Positions 1 through 8,690 of a stretch of DNA of 64,000 nt are shown piece after piece. Every line of letters starts with the position of its first letter. The first letter of the stretch is position 1. Origin of the DNA: Manis javanica. Its lineage: Eukaryota; Chordata; Mammalia; Pholidota; Manidae. The notes beneath the pieces are model-generated. The model saw only the letters and a list, made by a program, of their open reading frames with translations, was not told the origin of the DNA and searched no databases. Location of the stretch: positions 87,814,647 through 87,878,646 of the forward strand of contig NC_133174.1 of the NCBI RefSeq assembly GCF_040802235.1, read 5' to 3'. The position numbers were made by a program, and so were the translations under genes.

Positions 1-1968
1 CTGACTTTTGGCCAAAATCTGAGAATAACAGCCCCACATACCGTGGAGGGGATCCTCAAGCATCCTCCAGGAAAATGGATGACGAACGCAAGACTCACCC
101 ACTATCAACGGCTCCTACTAGATTCTCCCCGAATCGCCTTCTCTGACCCGGTAACCCTAAATCCTGCCACCCTTCTGCCAGACCCAGATCTGACGACCCC
201 CATCCATGACTGTAGAGATATTCTTTCCGAAATTATCCAGGTGCGAGCAGACCTGAAAGACACACCGTTACTGAACTGTGAGCTAAATTGGTATACGGAT
301 GGGAGCAGCTTTGTGCAGGAGGGGGTCAGGAGAGCAGGGGCAGCAGTAGTAACCCACGATGGGGAAGTTGTCTGGAGCACAGCTCTGCCCCCTGGCACCT
401 CAGCACAGAAGGCGGAACTTATTGCTCTCGCTGAGGCCCTGGAAAGAGCAGAAGGAAAGCGGGCCAACATTTACACAGATAGCAGATACGCCTTTGGCAC
501 TGTCCATGTCCATGGTGCAATCTACCGAGAAAGAGGATTCCGTTCCGCGGAAGGGAAGGGACTGAGGAATCTGCAAGAAGTCCAAAGACTATTAGCTGCT
601 GTTGAAAAACCTAAAGCGGTAGCAGTTATACATGTACCGGGCCACCAATCAAAGAAGACACCCGAGGCCAACGGCAACAGCCATGCAGATGCAGAAGCTA
701 AAAGGGCAGCCCTCTCGGACTCTCTTGTGCTTGCGGCCCTCGAAATACCCATACCTGAACTGCCCGCACTGCCGCCCAAACCTGAGTATTCCCCTCAAGA
801 TCTTGAGTGGATTAGGAAACAAGTCCCGGGGGAAGTGTTTAGAGAGGGACATTGGGGTAGGGACCAGGAGGGTAGATTGATCTTGCCAGAAGCATTAAGA
901 CAGTACCTGCTTGCTAATCTGCATAAGTCCACCCATCTAGGTGGAAAAAAACTGCTCAGCCTTTTCCAGTCTGCGCAGTTGGTGTTTCCCCACCAGAATG
1001 AGGTGACTCGCCAGATCATGAAAGAATGCAGTAGCTGTGCAATGCTAAGACCAGCCCCAAGAGGGCTGCACCCAGCAGGTACCCGGGAAAGGGGGAGGGC
1101 TCCAAGGAGGAATTGGGAAATAGACTTCACCGAAATAAAACCAGGGAAGTATGGATACAGGTATTTGCTAGTTATGGTAGATACTTTTTCTGGGTGGGTG
1201 GAGGCCTTTCCAACCAAGCATGAGACTAGCCAGGTAGTAGCAAAAAGATTAATTGAAGAAATCATCCCCAGATATGGGGTCCCTGAAGCAATAGGTTCCG
1301 ATAACGGCCCGGCTTTCATTAGCAAAGTCCTGCAAGGACTAGCCCTAGCTTTGGGAGTAGATTGGAAGTTACATTGTGCTTATAACCCACAAAGCTCTGG
1401 GCAGGTAGAGAGAATGAATCGGACCTTGAAAGAGACCCTTTCTAAATTGGTATTGGAGACTGCTGGGGACTGGGTGACTCTCCTTCCCTTAGCCATCTTC
1501 CGCGCTCGGAACTCCCCCTATGTACATGGTTTAACTCCATTTGAGATAATGTATAGGGCCCCTCCACCTATAACTCGACGAATGCAGCTTCCCGATGCAG
1601 AGGACCCGGCCCCTGACTATCTGAATGTGTTGCAAGTTCTTGCTAAAGTGCAGCAAGAAATATGGCCCCTGATCAGAGCATATTATGAGGGCGGGAAAAT
1701 TCCAAGCCCGGAACATGGCATAGTCCCAGGGGATATAGTATGGGTCAAAAGACATCAAGTGAAGACTCTCGAGCCCAGGTGGAAAGGACCTTATGTTGTA
1801 TTGTTTACCACCCCCACTGCTCTCAAGGTTGATGGTATCGCTCCCTGGGTACACCACACCCACGTTCGAAAAGTCCTGCCTCATAAAGACCCAGGGGCCT
1901 GTAAGGAAAAGTGGAAGGTGCAGCAGCATCCTGCCAATCCCCTAAAACTACACTTAAGCCGAAGATGA
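1..1968 (+). CDS. pol: retroviral Pol, C-terminal part: RT connection, RNase H, integrase
   Basis: The frame is open from base 1, so the start lies upstream; the GTG at 43 is not a real start. Residue numbers here count from codon 43. RNase H shows its four acidic residues at D86 (YTDGSS), E125 (KAELIAL), D146 (YTDSRYAF) and D216 (HADAEAK). Integrase has the zinc-binding H294-x3-H298-x30-C329-x2-C332 and the catalytic triad D361, D420, E456 with the classic 35-residue D-E gap (GSDNGPAF, GQVERMNRTLKE). A GDIVWVKR/RWKGPY C-terminal domain follows. In the family, RNase H removes the RNA template and integrase joins viral DNA to the chromosome. No internal stop or frameshift is seen, and all catalytic residues are present. 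The stop overlaps the env ATG. Confidence 0.93.
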   Translation: MTFGQNLRITAPHTVEGILKHPPGKWMTNARLTHYQRLLLDSPRIAFSDPVTLNPATLLPDPDLTTPIHDCRDILSEIIQVRADLKDTPLLNCELNWYTDGSSFVQEGVRRAGAAVVTHDGEVVWSTALPPGTSAQKAELIALAEALERAEGKRANIYTDSRYAFGTVHVHGAIYRERGFRSAEGKGLRNLQEVQRLLAAVEKPKAVAVIHVPGHQSKKTPEANGNSHADAEAKRAALSDSLVLAALEIPIPELPALPPKPEYSPQDLEWIRKQVPGEVFREGHWGRDQEGRLILPEALRQYLLANLHKSTHLGGKKLLSLFQSAQLVFPHQNEVTRQIMKECSSCAMLRPAPRGLHPAGTRERGRAPRRNWEIDFTEIKPGKYGYRYLLVMVDTFSGWVEAFPTKHETSQVVAKRLIEEIIPRYGVPEAIGSDNGPAFISKVLQGLALALGVDWKLHCAYNPQSSGQVERMNRTLKETLSKLVLETAGDWVTLLPLAIFRARNSPYVHGLTPFEIMYRAPPPITRRMQLPDAEDPAPDYLNVLQVLAKVQQEIWPLIRAYYEGGKIPSPEHGIVPGDIVWVKRHQVKTLEPRWKGPYVVLFTTPTALKVDGIAPWVHHTHVRKVLPHKDPGACKEKWKVQQHPANPLKLHLSRR

Positions 1969-3830
1969 AAGAGATCCTGCTAATAAGCTCCTTAGTATGG
2001 ATCTTCACGAGAGCCACCTCTGTGGGGATCAGAGGCACCAACCCCCATCAACCAAGGAACCTGACCTGGATGCTGATTGATAGTGACAATGGGGAAGTCA
2101 TCAACTCCACACAACACAGTGCGCCAATCGGAACCTGGTGGCCTGACCTGTATTTCTGCTTTCGACAGATCAACCCCGTTTACCGATCCATCCCTCCAAA
2201 TTTGGCTCGCTCCCATGGGTTTTATGCTTGCCCAGGAACAGGTAAAGGAAAGCACTGTGGGGGGGGGCATGACTTCTTTTGTGCCAGCTGGGACTGTGTA
2301 ACCTCGAACGATGGGGATTGGAGATGGACAGTTACAAAAATCGATTCTGTCAAATTTACTTATGTCAACAAGGGCATCCCTCGTCACCAGCCTATGACCC
2401 TTTACAAAACCAAGGCTTGTGACAAAACGGACCAGGATTGGGTAAGAGTTCAATTCACCGAGACAGGCAAAAACACTGAGGTATCGCGCTGGATAAATGG
2501 ATTAGCGTGGGGAATAGTGTATTATAAATATGGGGGGCATGCTGGCTCGACCCTCATCATTAAATTAACCGTGTCAACTCCCACTGCTGCCGTAGGTCCC
2601 AACTCGGTTATAAATCCCCAGAAACCTTCAATCCAGGACAAGGGCCTGAGCAAAAAAGATGAGAAAATGCCGACCAGAACGCTTGCTCCAGAGCCCACGA
2701 GAGGACCGAGTCCATCGACCTCTGGGTTATGGGCCCAGCACACCTCCTCCAGGTTAGATAATCCCATGTGGGAAATGGTGCAGGCAGTTGTAGAGACTCT
2801 TAACCACACCACTTCCTCCCTCACCGATCCCTGTTGGCTATGCTACCCAGGTTCACCCCCCTTCTATGAGGCAATCGGGATAAATGGCTCCTACACTATC
2901 AACAACTCCCATCCCACTTACTGGGACGGGAGACCGTGGGGACTTACAATCGCTCAAGTCTCAGTCGTTGGTACGTGTGTAGGCACAGTCCCGACGACCC
3001 AGAGCCAGTTATGCTCCTCCTATAATAACACTACGTGGGAGCAGGGAAAGTGGATTATACCCTCCTCGGGCTGGTGGCTCTGCTCAAAGACAGGCCTCAC
3101 TCCGGCCCTATCCACCTCTGTGTTCAATGCTAACAGTGAGTTTTGTGTGCTGGTGGCCCTTCTACCTCGCCTAATGTATCATTCTCATGAATCTCTCCTT
3201 TCTTATTGGGAAGAAAGGCTGAGCCCCCACCGGAGCAAGAGGGAGGTTGTTACCGCCCTGACCATTGGAACCCTCTTCACCCTAGGGATGGCAGGGGCAA
3301 GCACGGGGGTTGCAGCCCTTGTAACTCGAGAAAAGGGGCTCACAGCCCTGAGGCTGGCAATCGACAGAGACCTAGAACAACTCCGACAGACAATATCAGA
3401 CCTAGAGCAATCCCTCACCTCCTTGTCCGAGGTGGTCCTACAGAACCGAAGAGGCCTGGACCTTTTGTTCTTAAAGGAAGGTGGGTTATGCGCAGCCTTA
3501 AGAGAAGAGTGCTGTTTCTATGTAGACAAAACAGGTGCAGTCAGAGATTCCTTGGCCAAACTGAAAAAAGATTTAGAGAAGAGGCGTAAAGAATATGAAA
3601 GTAGCGAAGGCTGGTTTGAGTCTTGGTTCAAATACAAGCCTTGGTTTGCTACCCTTCTCTCGGCCGTTGCGGGGCCGCTCGTCATCCTGCTGTTGCTGTT
3701 TATGATTGGCCCGTGCATAATTAACAGGCTTGTTAAGTTTGTGCAGGAAAGAATTGACACTGTCCAACTCTTAGTCCTTCCTCAAAGGTATCAGGACCCA
3801 GATGCCGCTGTGGAAGATTCCACAGTCTAA
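1965..3830 (+). CDS. env: retroviral envelope glycoprotein, full-length open frame (621 aa)
   Basis: I chose the ATG at 1965 because it overlaps the pol stop and starts a hydrophobic signal peptide (about residues 1-20). The frame is open further upstream but has no other ATG. SU runs to the furin-type site RSKR at 423-426. It has six N-x-S/T sequons, a proline-rich stretch around 206-260 and the CWLC isomerase-type motif at 290-293. TM starts at 427 with a hydrophobic fusion peptide. The immunosuppressive-domain-like segment (LQNRRG) starts at 492 and is followed by CX6CC at 509/516/517. The membrane span is about 561-592. The cytoplasmic tail has an R-peptide-like site near V600 and a YQDP motif at Y609. 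Length and order match gamma Env. In retroviruses this protein binds the receptor and fuses membranes. Whether this copy is expressed or co-opted cannot be told from sequence. Confidence 0.93.
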   Translation: MKEILLISSLVWIFTRATSVGIRGTNPHQPRNLTWMLIDSDNGEVINSTQHSAPIGTWWPDLYFCFRQINPVYRSIPPNLARSHGFYACPGTGKGKHCGGGHDFFCASWDCVTSNDGDWRWTVTKIDSVKFTYVNKGIPRHQPMTLYKTKACDKTDQDWVRVQFTETGKNTEVSRWINGLAWGIVYYKYGGHAGSTLIIKLTVSTPTAAVGPNSVINPQKPSIQDKGLSKKDEKMPTRTLAPEPTRGPSPSTSGLWAQHTSSRLDNPMWEMVQAVVETLNHTTSSLTDPCWLCYPGSPPFYEAIGINGSYTINNSHPTYWDGRPWGLTIAQVSVVGTCVGTVPTTQSQLCSSYNNTTWEQGKWIIPSSGWWLCSKTGLTPALSTSVFNANSEFCVLVALLPRLMYHSHESLLSYWEERLSPHRSKREVVTALTIGTLFTLGMAGASTGVAALVTREKGLTALRLAIDRDLEQLRQTISDLEQSLTSLSEVVLQNRRGLDLLFLKEGGLCAALREECCFYVDKTGAVRDSLAKLKKDLEKRRKEYESSEGWFESWFKYKPWFATLLSAVAGPLVILLLLFMIGPCIINRLVKFVQERIDTVQLLVLPQRYQDPDAAVEDSTV

Positions 3831-3832
3831 TC

Positions 3833-3850
3833 AAGAAAAGGGGGGAAATG
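3833..3850 (+). other. first polypurine tract, after the intact env
   Basis: AAGAAAAGGGGGGAAATG starts two bases after the env stop. It is the expected plus-strand primer site next to a 3' LTR. The LTR proper does not start here: about 66 bases of possible U3 sequence (3851-3916) follow and then run into a second env tail. The string GGGGAAATGTA recurs at the second tract. Confidence 0.8.
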
Positions 3851-3916
3851 TAAAGGAGTGCAGAGAGCATTAAGAGTCAGGAAAAAGAACTAATAAAACT
3901 TAGCTAAACCTTAACA

Positions 3917-4225
3917 GCAGACCATTCCGGAATAGTAAGAGATTCAATGTCTAAACTTAGAGAGAGACCAGATCAAAGGAAGAGAGAGCGAGAGGCCTGC
4001 CAAGGGCTATTTGAATCCTAGTTTACTAAATCCCCATGGTTTACAACCCTGATATCCACCCTGGCAGAGCCCTTGCTTATTTTTATACTGCTTCTCACTT
4101 TAGGTCCCTGTATCTTAAACCGGCTAATAGCCTTTGTTAGGGAAAGAGTGAGTGCTGTTCAGGTGCTAATGCTGAGACCGCAGTATCATTCACTCACACA
4201 GCAGGAAGAAACAAACATTCCATGA
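3917..4225 (+). pseudogene. decayed second env TM tail, different lineage from the intact env
   Basis: One frame reads as the end of a gamma TM protein. It has the post-CX6CC segment ([10 protein letters not shown] at about 3938), the membrane-proximal [10 protein letters not shown], the membrane span ending GPCILNRL and a tail with a QYHSL motif, stopping at TGA 4223-4225. It matches the end of the intact env in architecture but differs at many residues. It is broken by an in-frame TAG at 4019-4021 and has no SU, fusion peptide or CX6CC. It sits between two polypurine tracts, so this end of the provirus is a mosaic. No function is expected. Confidence 0.85.
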
Positions 4226-4236
4226 TTGGAATGGTC

Positions 4237-4255
4237 AAAGGAAAGTGGGGAAATG
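4237..4255 (+). other. second polypurine tract, directly before the LTR
   Basis: AAAGGAAAGTGGGGAAATG lies 12 bases after the stop of the decayed env tail and ends in the TG that opens the LTR. This is the tract that fits the LTR actually present. Confidence 0.8.
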
Positions 4256-4776
4256 TAGAATCTAAGCATTAGTAAGATTAGTAAATTAGCATAAGCATAG
4301 CCATCTTAGAAACCTAGAAACCATTTTCTGAGAGTGTGACTCAGAGGAAAAAAAAAAAACAAACCCTGGGCCTGGGTAAGGCCTTGAAAAACAAGTTAAT
4401 CATGAGCACCGGGTGGTGGGCAGCTGTGACCCTTGGTCAGCTAACCTTGGTCAGTAAATCTTACATACCAAGCTTATCGTGCAGAACCTCCCTAACCATT
4501 GAGGAGTAGTCTTACCCTGCCCTTGCTTAACCCCAGGATATATGTCTTGCAAGAATAATGTATAGTTATAGAAAATTGCTATGAGTTAAGTGCTTTGAAA
4601 TTGCTATATAAACCCTTGGTTCAGAGTGCTCGGGGTCCTTGTTGAGACCCGCTGCGTCGGGCTGACTTGGACCCCAACTAGTTGGCTGAATAAAGACTTT
4701 GCTTGAATTTACATCTCTATGCCTGTGTAGTTTGTTCTCTGGGGAAGCCTCGGAAGCCTGCACCCTAACAGTAACA
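4254..4776 (+). mobile_element. 3' LTR of the provirus
   Basis: It starts TGTAGAATC and ends at CA, at 4770 or 4776. U3 holds a doubled CCTTGGTCAG (4431-4440 and 4445-4454). TATATAAA at 4606-4613 is the likely TATA box and AATAAA at 4689-4694 the polyadenylation signal, so R is roughly 4635-4712 and U5 the remainder. The exact 3' end and the target duplication cannot be fixed because the 5' flank is outside the window. Confidence 0.82.
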
Positions 4777-4784
4777 CATTTAAT

Positions 4785-4930
4785 GTGAATCAGAATCACT
4801 CAGGAAGCTTGGTAGGCATACATATTCCTAGGTCCCACCTCCAAATCAAAAGAATTATAATCATAAGGAGGTCCTAGGGAACTGTATGTTTAAATGGCTC
4901 CCCTAGGTCACTATGATGTATTTTAATAGC
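4785..4930. mobile_element. MER5A-like hAT-Charlie relic, 5' end missing
   Basis: AATCAGAATCACTCAGGAAGCTTG and the following TTCCTAGGTCCCACCTCC match the body of the MER5A non-autonomous hAT element. The usual CAGTGGTTCTCAA head is absent, and the provirus LTR ends just before the match. The provirus therefore probably interrupted it. Confidence 0.65.
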
Positions 4931-4935
4931 TAGGA

Positions 4936-5321
4936 TCACTAGATGAATTGCTCTGAGTTATCCAGCAGCTGGCAGAGTGAAGGAGGTTACTTGTGGAACT
5001 CCCAGGCACCCATTCCCCATTACTGGACTGCATAATTTATTTAAAGAACAAAGCTACACACATTTTCTACATGCTTAAGGGATACCTTATACTGAAAGTA
5101 GTTGGAGTAAGCACTCTACAGGCTTTGGGGATGGTTGGAAGCAAATGTTTGCAATGTTATGGAAGAAAGGAGGAGAGAATTAAAAGAGATCATGGTGAGA
5201 GATAGGTGAGGACAGGTTCTGGGATAGCCAAGTATTTCTGTATCTGGCCTTATCCCCTTTATATTTATCAAAAAATAGTAATTTATCCTCCATTTATCCC
5301 ATGGTCCCAAACACATAAGCT
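4936..5321. other. no recognisable feature
   Basis: Single-copy-looking AT-rich sequence. I see no gene or repeat that I can name. Confidence 0.4.
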
Positions 5322-5453
5322 GATGAGAATCATGCCTGGGCTTGCCTGGACTTGCTCCACCTTATTTCTAAACATACCGACCCTACCCCAAGGCAACAGG
5401 CCAAGCAGTACTCTGCCACAATAAAAGGCACAACACTCTGTACCCCGCTGCTG

Positions 5454-5493
<40 letters not shown>

Positions 5494-5592
5494 GGGCAGC
5501 CACTTTCTCTTTCAGATAATAAAATCTCTTGGGTGGGCCCGTGTCTCCTGAGTCATTCTGGGTAAGGAGGGTCGCGGCAAGATACCCTTTCA
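5322..5592 (+). mobile_element. probable solo LTR or LTR fragment with an internal (TC)n
   Basis: An ATAAAAGG box at 5421-5428 is followed by a (TC)n run, AATAAA at about 5518 and a U5-like segment ending TTCA at 5592. This is the arrangement of an LTR downstream half. The left edge is a guess, since no target duplication could be matched. It resembles no family I can name. Confidence 0.5.
5454..5491. repeat. (TC)n microsatellite
   Basis: An uninterrupted TC dinucleotide run of about 38 bases inside the LTR-like element, in its expected R/U5 region. Confidence 0.95.
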
Positions 5593-6149
5593 ATATTCAC
5601 AGCAAATCACCCACCCATCCGGCATCATGAAGGGCTGACAGCTGAGGTATCCTTAAGGAAGAAGCAAGTACCCATGTGGAGACAAGTAGGGTTCTGTCGC
5701 CAGTCACTTTAACTGGTCCTATCAGTTCTGTAAAAATCAGAATGCCTTTTCCCTAGCTCCAAGAGCAAGGTAGGACAGCATCAATAGACACAGAGCATCT
5801 CACATTTGCCACACGTAGCCACACATCGTCTGCTATTACTCTGTGCTCCTCAGTTGGAGTAACCCATCTAGAGGCAGGTGCCATGCTCTCCTAGAAAAAG
5901 AAACACTCCATCCCATCCCACTGCCCATAGCTTATGACTATCTGTTAATTCCCTCCCTCTTTTTTCTCTAGGTCTGGAAGAATGTCTTAGGGGTAGAGGC
6001 GACAATCAAGTAGAAGGGTGAAACTAATTTAAATCTACTACTACAAAGAGTCATGATAGCTTAATACATGGTTCCAGAGCTTAACTAAAAAGGAAATAAA
6101 AAAGCACTCTTTCCACAGAGCCTATTTCAGTCGATCTCCTGGAACACAT
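5593..6149. other. no recognisable feature
   Basis: Unique-looking sequence without a supportable gene or repeat. Confidence 0.4.
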
Positions 6150-7015
6150 CATAATTCACCTCCAGGCTTTCTAGTACCAAACTCTCTCCAAATGTCCAGA
6201 TCCACGATCCAATCATCTTCTGGACATCATCTAAATGTTTCACTAGCAACTCCAATACTACATATCAGAAACTAAACCTGTCTCCTCCAAACCTATTTCT
6301 TTTAATGACATTACAATCCTCCCAGTCAGAAACCTTCAGGTTGTGTTCAATTTGTCCCTTGACTTTATCCTCTACTTTCAGTTAGTACTGTAGACCATTA
6401 CTGATGCCAGCAATAGTGAGTAGGACACTGGGGAACAGAGAGGAAGGGATGTTCAGGAGATAGCTAATAGGATTCGCCTGATGGAACAAATAAAATAACA
6501 ACAGTTGCCTTTATAGCTTCATCTCCAGGTTTCCAGTCCCTTACCAAATTCTTCCCACCCATAGACTTGTTACTCCCATCCAAACCACCCCCTTGCTCTC
6601 AATCTTCCCTTCAACCCCTCCTCCTGCACACAAAATGATTTTTTAGCTTTCTCCCACTATTCCCCTACTTATAACCTAAACTTGAGCCAAATTATGCCAC
6701 TCCTTTCCTGAATGAATCCTTTGTTGCACTTCCTCTAAGTTTTTACTTATACCCTTCCCATTGTTTGAAGATTTCTTTCCCCTCTATCTGTTAAGTCCTT
6801 ATTCACCCTTCGAGGCCCAGCTCCAATGAGACCTCTCCCATCCTCCAACAGAATGCACCCTTCTCTTCTCAGGACTCAGAAGTCCTAGGCTACTTAATAT
6901 GCTTTCACATTCTGCCTTACCACCCTTCCCCCACCTAGGTCATGGAAAGCTTGTATTTCCACATAATGCTTAGCAATGCCTTTTCCATAGTAGTTACTTA
7001 AACATTGTGTCGAAT
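6150..7015 (+). repeat. L2 LINE 3' relics
   Basis: Pyrimidine-rich sequence matching the L2 3' region. The clearest part is 6790-7015: a CGAGGCCCAGCTCCAATGAG-type segment, then a CTTGTATTT tail and a poor end near TCGAATGAATTG. The part at 6150-6430 is more diverged. Confidence 0.55.
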
Positions 7016-7744
7016 GAATTGATTTCCCCTCCTCAACTTTTAGGGAAATTCCTTAAATCAAACCTACTTTATTAGTAACAGAGAGGCTTTCATCCTGGCT
7101 AGTATCTTGGTCTCCTTCTCTTTCTGTGTGTGCTTGCCTGTCTCTGTTGATTTCTCTACCTTTGTCTCTTTCTGTATGTCCTCACCCTTCCCCTTCCTTT
7201 ATCTGGCACTGTGGATCTGTCTTTCTGTCTCTTTTTGCACAGTCTTTTCCTTTTTGTTTTTAATACGTCTGTGATGTTGATCCTGCATTGTCTTCCTCTG
7301 TCCATTTCTTTTTCTCTGACACTCTGCCACCTCCTTTCCTAGAAGTTAATCTCTAAAGCTCTTTCAAAGTGTCACTTAAACTGTAACTCAAAGTAGAGTG
7401 TTATTGGGCCTTTTCAGGTTGGAACTCAGAAAGCTAGTCTAAAAACCTTGTAACTGAAGAAAATCAACTTGCCAGGGACAGATGATATCAAAACCTACAG
7501 TAAAGGGTTTGAATAGAAATCCTCAGACACTCTGAATGCTCAATTTACATGATAAGGCATAAAGATAAAGAAGGTGACCCACAACAGCTAATCACAATAA
7601 CAATGCTAATTTCTCTGACTCTGGCTTCAAAGATCAGGATACGTTAGAAAGCAAACAAAAAATTCTAGAAAATCATTGACCACTTTGGCACCTTGCCCAG
7701 GAGACTCTAAGGATTCGTATATAAGTACAAATGAATTGAAACTG
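7016..7744. other. no recognisable feature
   Basis: 7080-7350 is T/C-rich with many TCTSTCT motifs. No gene or named repeat is supported. Confidence 0.4.
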
Positions 7745-7960
7745 AAGACACTTAATAATAATAATGCCAACTATTTTTTCAGGGTCTACTGTGAGACAAA
7801 TGTCTTGTACATGTTAATTTATTTAATCCCCAAACATTTTATAGAGATGGAAACCAAGGTTAAGGGTGCCTGATTAACTTCAGGATCAGTCATGCTTAAG
7901 GAGAGGAACTCGAATTTGAACCCGGGCTTGTGTGACCCCAAAGCCTAGTCTCCTCCTTAA
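7745..7960 (-). repeat. MIR SINE relic
   Basis: The reverse complement of the MIR core and tail is visible, including the TTTGAACCCGGGCTTGTGTG segment near 7915, which is the inverted tRNA-derived end. Confidence 0.6.
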
Positions 7961-7971
7961 GGTCTCTAGCT

Positions 7972-8135
7972 CTTCTCAAACTTGTTAGGTCCAAAGAATC
8001 CCCTGGGTGCTCATTAACACTTAGGATTCCTTAACCCTACCCTAGAGTTACCAAATCCCAGGGCAAGGGCCTGGGAGTCTGTTTAACAAATGACCCAGGT
8101 GATTTCTTATCAGCAGGCCTGTTTGGGAAACTGCA
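7972..8135. mobile_element. hAT-Charlie (MER5-type) relic
   Basis: CTTCTCAAACTTGTTAGGTCC, AATCCCCTGGGTGCTCATTAA and GACCCAGGTGATTTCTTATC follow the MER5-type order. The ends pair as imperfect inverted repeats (TTCTCAAAC and GTTTGGGAA). Confidence 0.55.
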
Positions 8136-8489
8136 GTCCACTAAGTAGCTTCACTAGCCAAGATATAAAGAGGGGGCACGGCAAGTTCTATTTCCCAGGG
8201 AAATATTGATCAAATATTGACCAAAGCTAATAAAAAAAAATGGAGCTTTATTGGTAGAATGAAAGTGAGTAGCAGAGTAGGTTGTATTTATGTATGTGTG
8301 TGTGTGGTGGGGGGAATAATGGGTTGGAATCTTCCTGATACTCTTAAAATCATACCGTGTAGGTGACTGACTTTTTCACCTTTTCAGAGCTCAGGCCTTA
8401 TGATAAAGGATTTTTCTTTTAATTAATATGATGCACCTGATACGAATAATAGGAAACACTAAGAAAATGCACAGGTTGGAAATACAAAA
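8136..8489. other. no recognisable feature
   Basis: Contains a short TG-rich run near 8288-8310; otherwise nothing supportable. Confidence 0.4.
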
Positions 8490-8690
8490 TAACAATGACT
8501 TATTATGTATTGATTGTCAAGCCCTATGCTAAATGATTTACATGAGTCTTCTCACTGAATACTCACAATAAACTTCTGAAGTAGCTACTTCAGTTATTTG
8601 CATTTTACAGATGACAAGAATGAGGCTCAGGGAAATGACTTCTTCAAGATTTAAGACTGCAACCTTGGTTGCAGTCTGTGTCAATAACAC
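8490..8690 (-). repeat. MIR SINE relic
   Basis: CCCTATGCTAAATGATTTACATGAG, then ATTTTACAGATGACAAGAATGAGGCTCAG, is the inverted MIR core with the CORE-SINE landmarks in the right order. Confidence 0.8.

Larger units (their letters stand above)
1..4776 (+). mobile_element. 3' half of a gammaretrovirus-like endogenous provirus
   Basis: The order is pol (end), env, polypurine tract, decayed second env tail, second polypurine tract, LTR. The 5' LTR, gag, protease and most of reverse transcriptase lie before the window. Gamma-type hallmarks are seen directly: pol and env overlap by four bases (ATGA at 1965-1968), the integrase ends in a GPY-type domain, and Env carries a CWLC motif in SU and CX6CC in TM. 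Both main frames are free of stops over 3.8 kb, which argues for a recent insertion or for selection. The right edge abuts the body of an old MER5A-like hAT element whose head is missing here, so the provirus probably landed inside it. Confidence 0.93.

Noticed and set aside
43..1964. GTG at 43 as pol start and GTG at 1911 as env start
   Set aside because: The pol frame is open from base 1 and continues upstream. For env, the ATG at 1965 starts a proper signal peptide and overlaps the pol stop.
105..3767. Other-frame reading frames within pol and env on both strands
   Set aside because: All are shadows of the two retroviral genes, without family features.
3849..3916. 3' LTR starting at the first polypurine tract
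   Set aside because: TG follows the tract, but env-tail sequence begins within 70 bases and the promoter and poly-A signals occur only after the second tract. I keep it as a possible U3 scrap.
5330..5593. Minus-strand 87-codon frame with an Arg-Glu repeat
   Set aside because: The Arg-Glu run is simply the translation of the (TC)n microsatellite.
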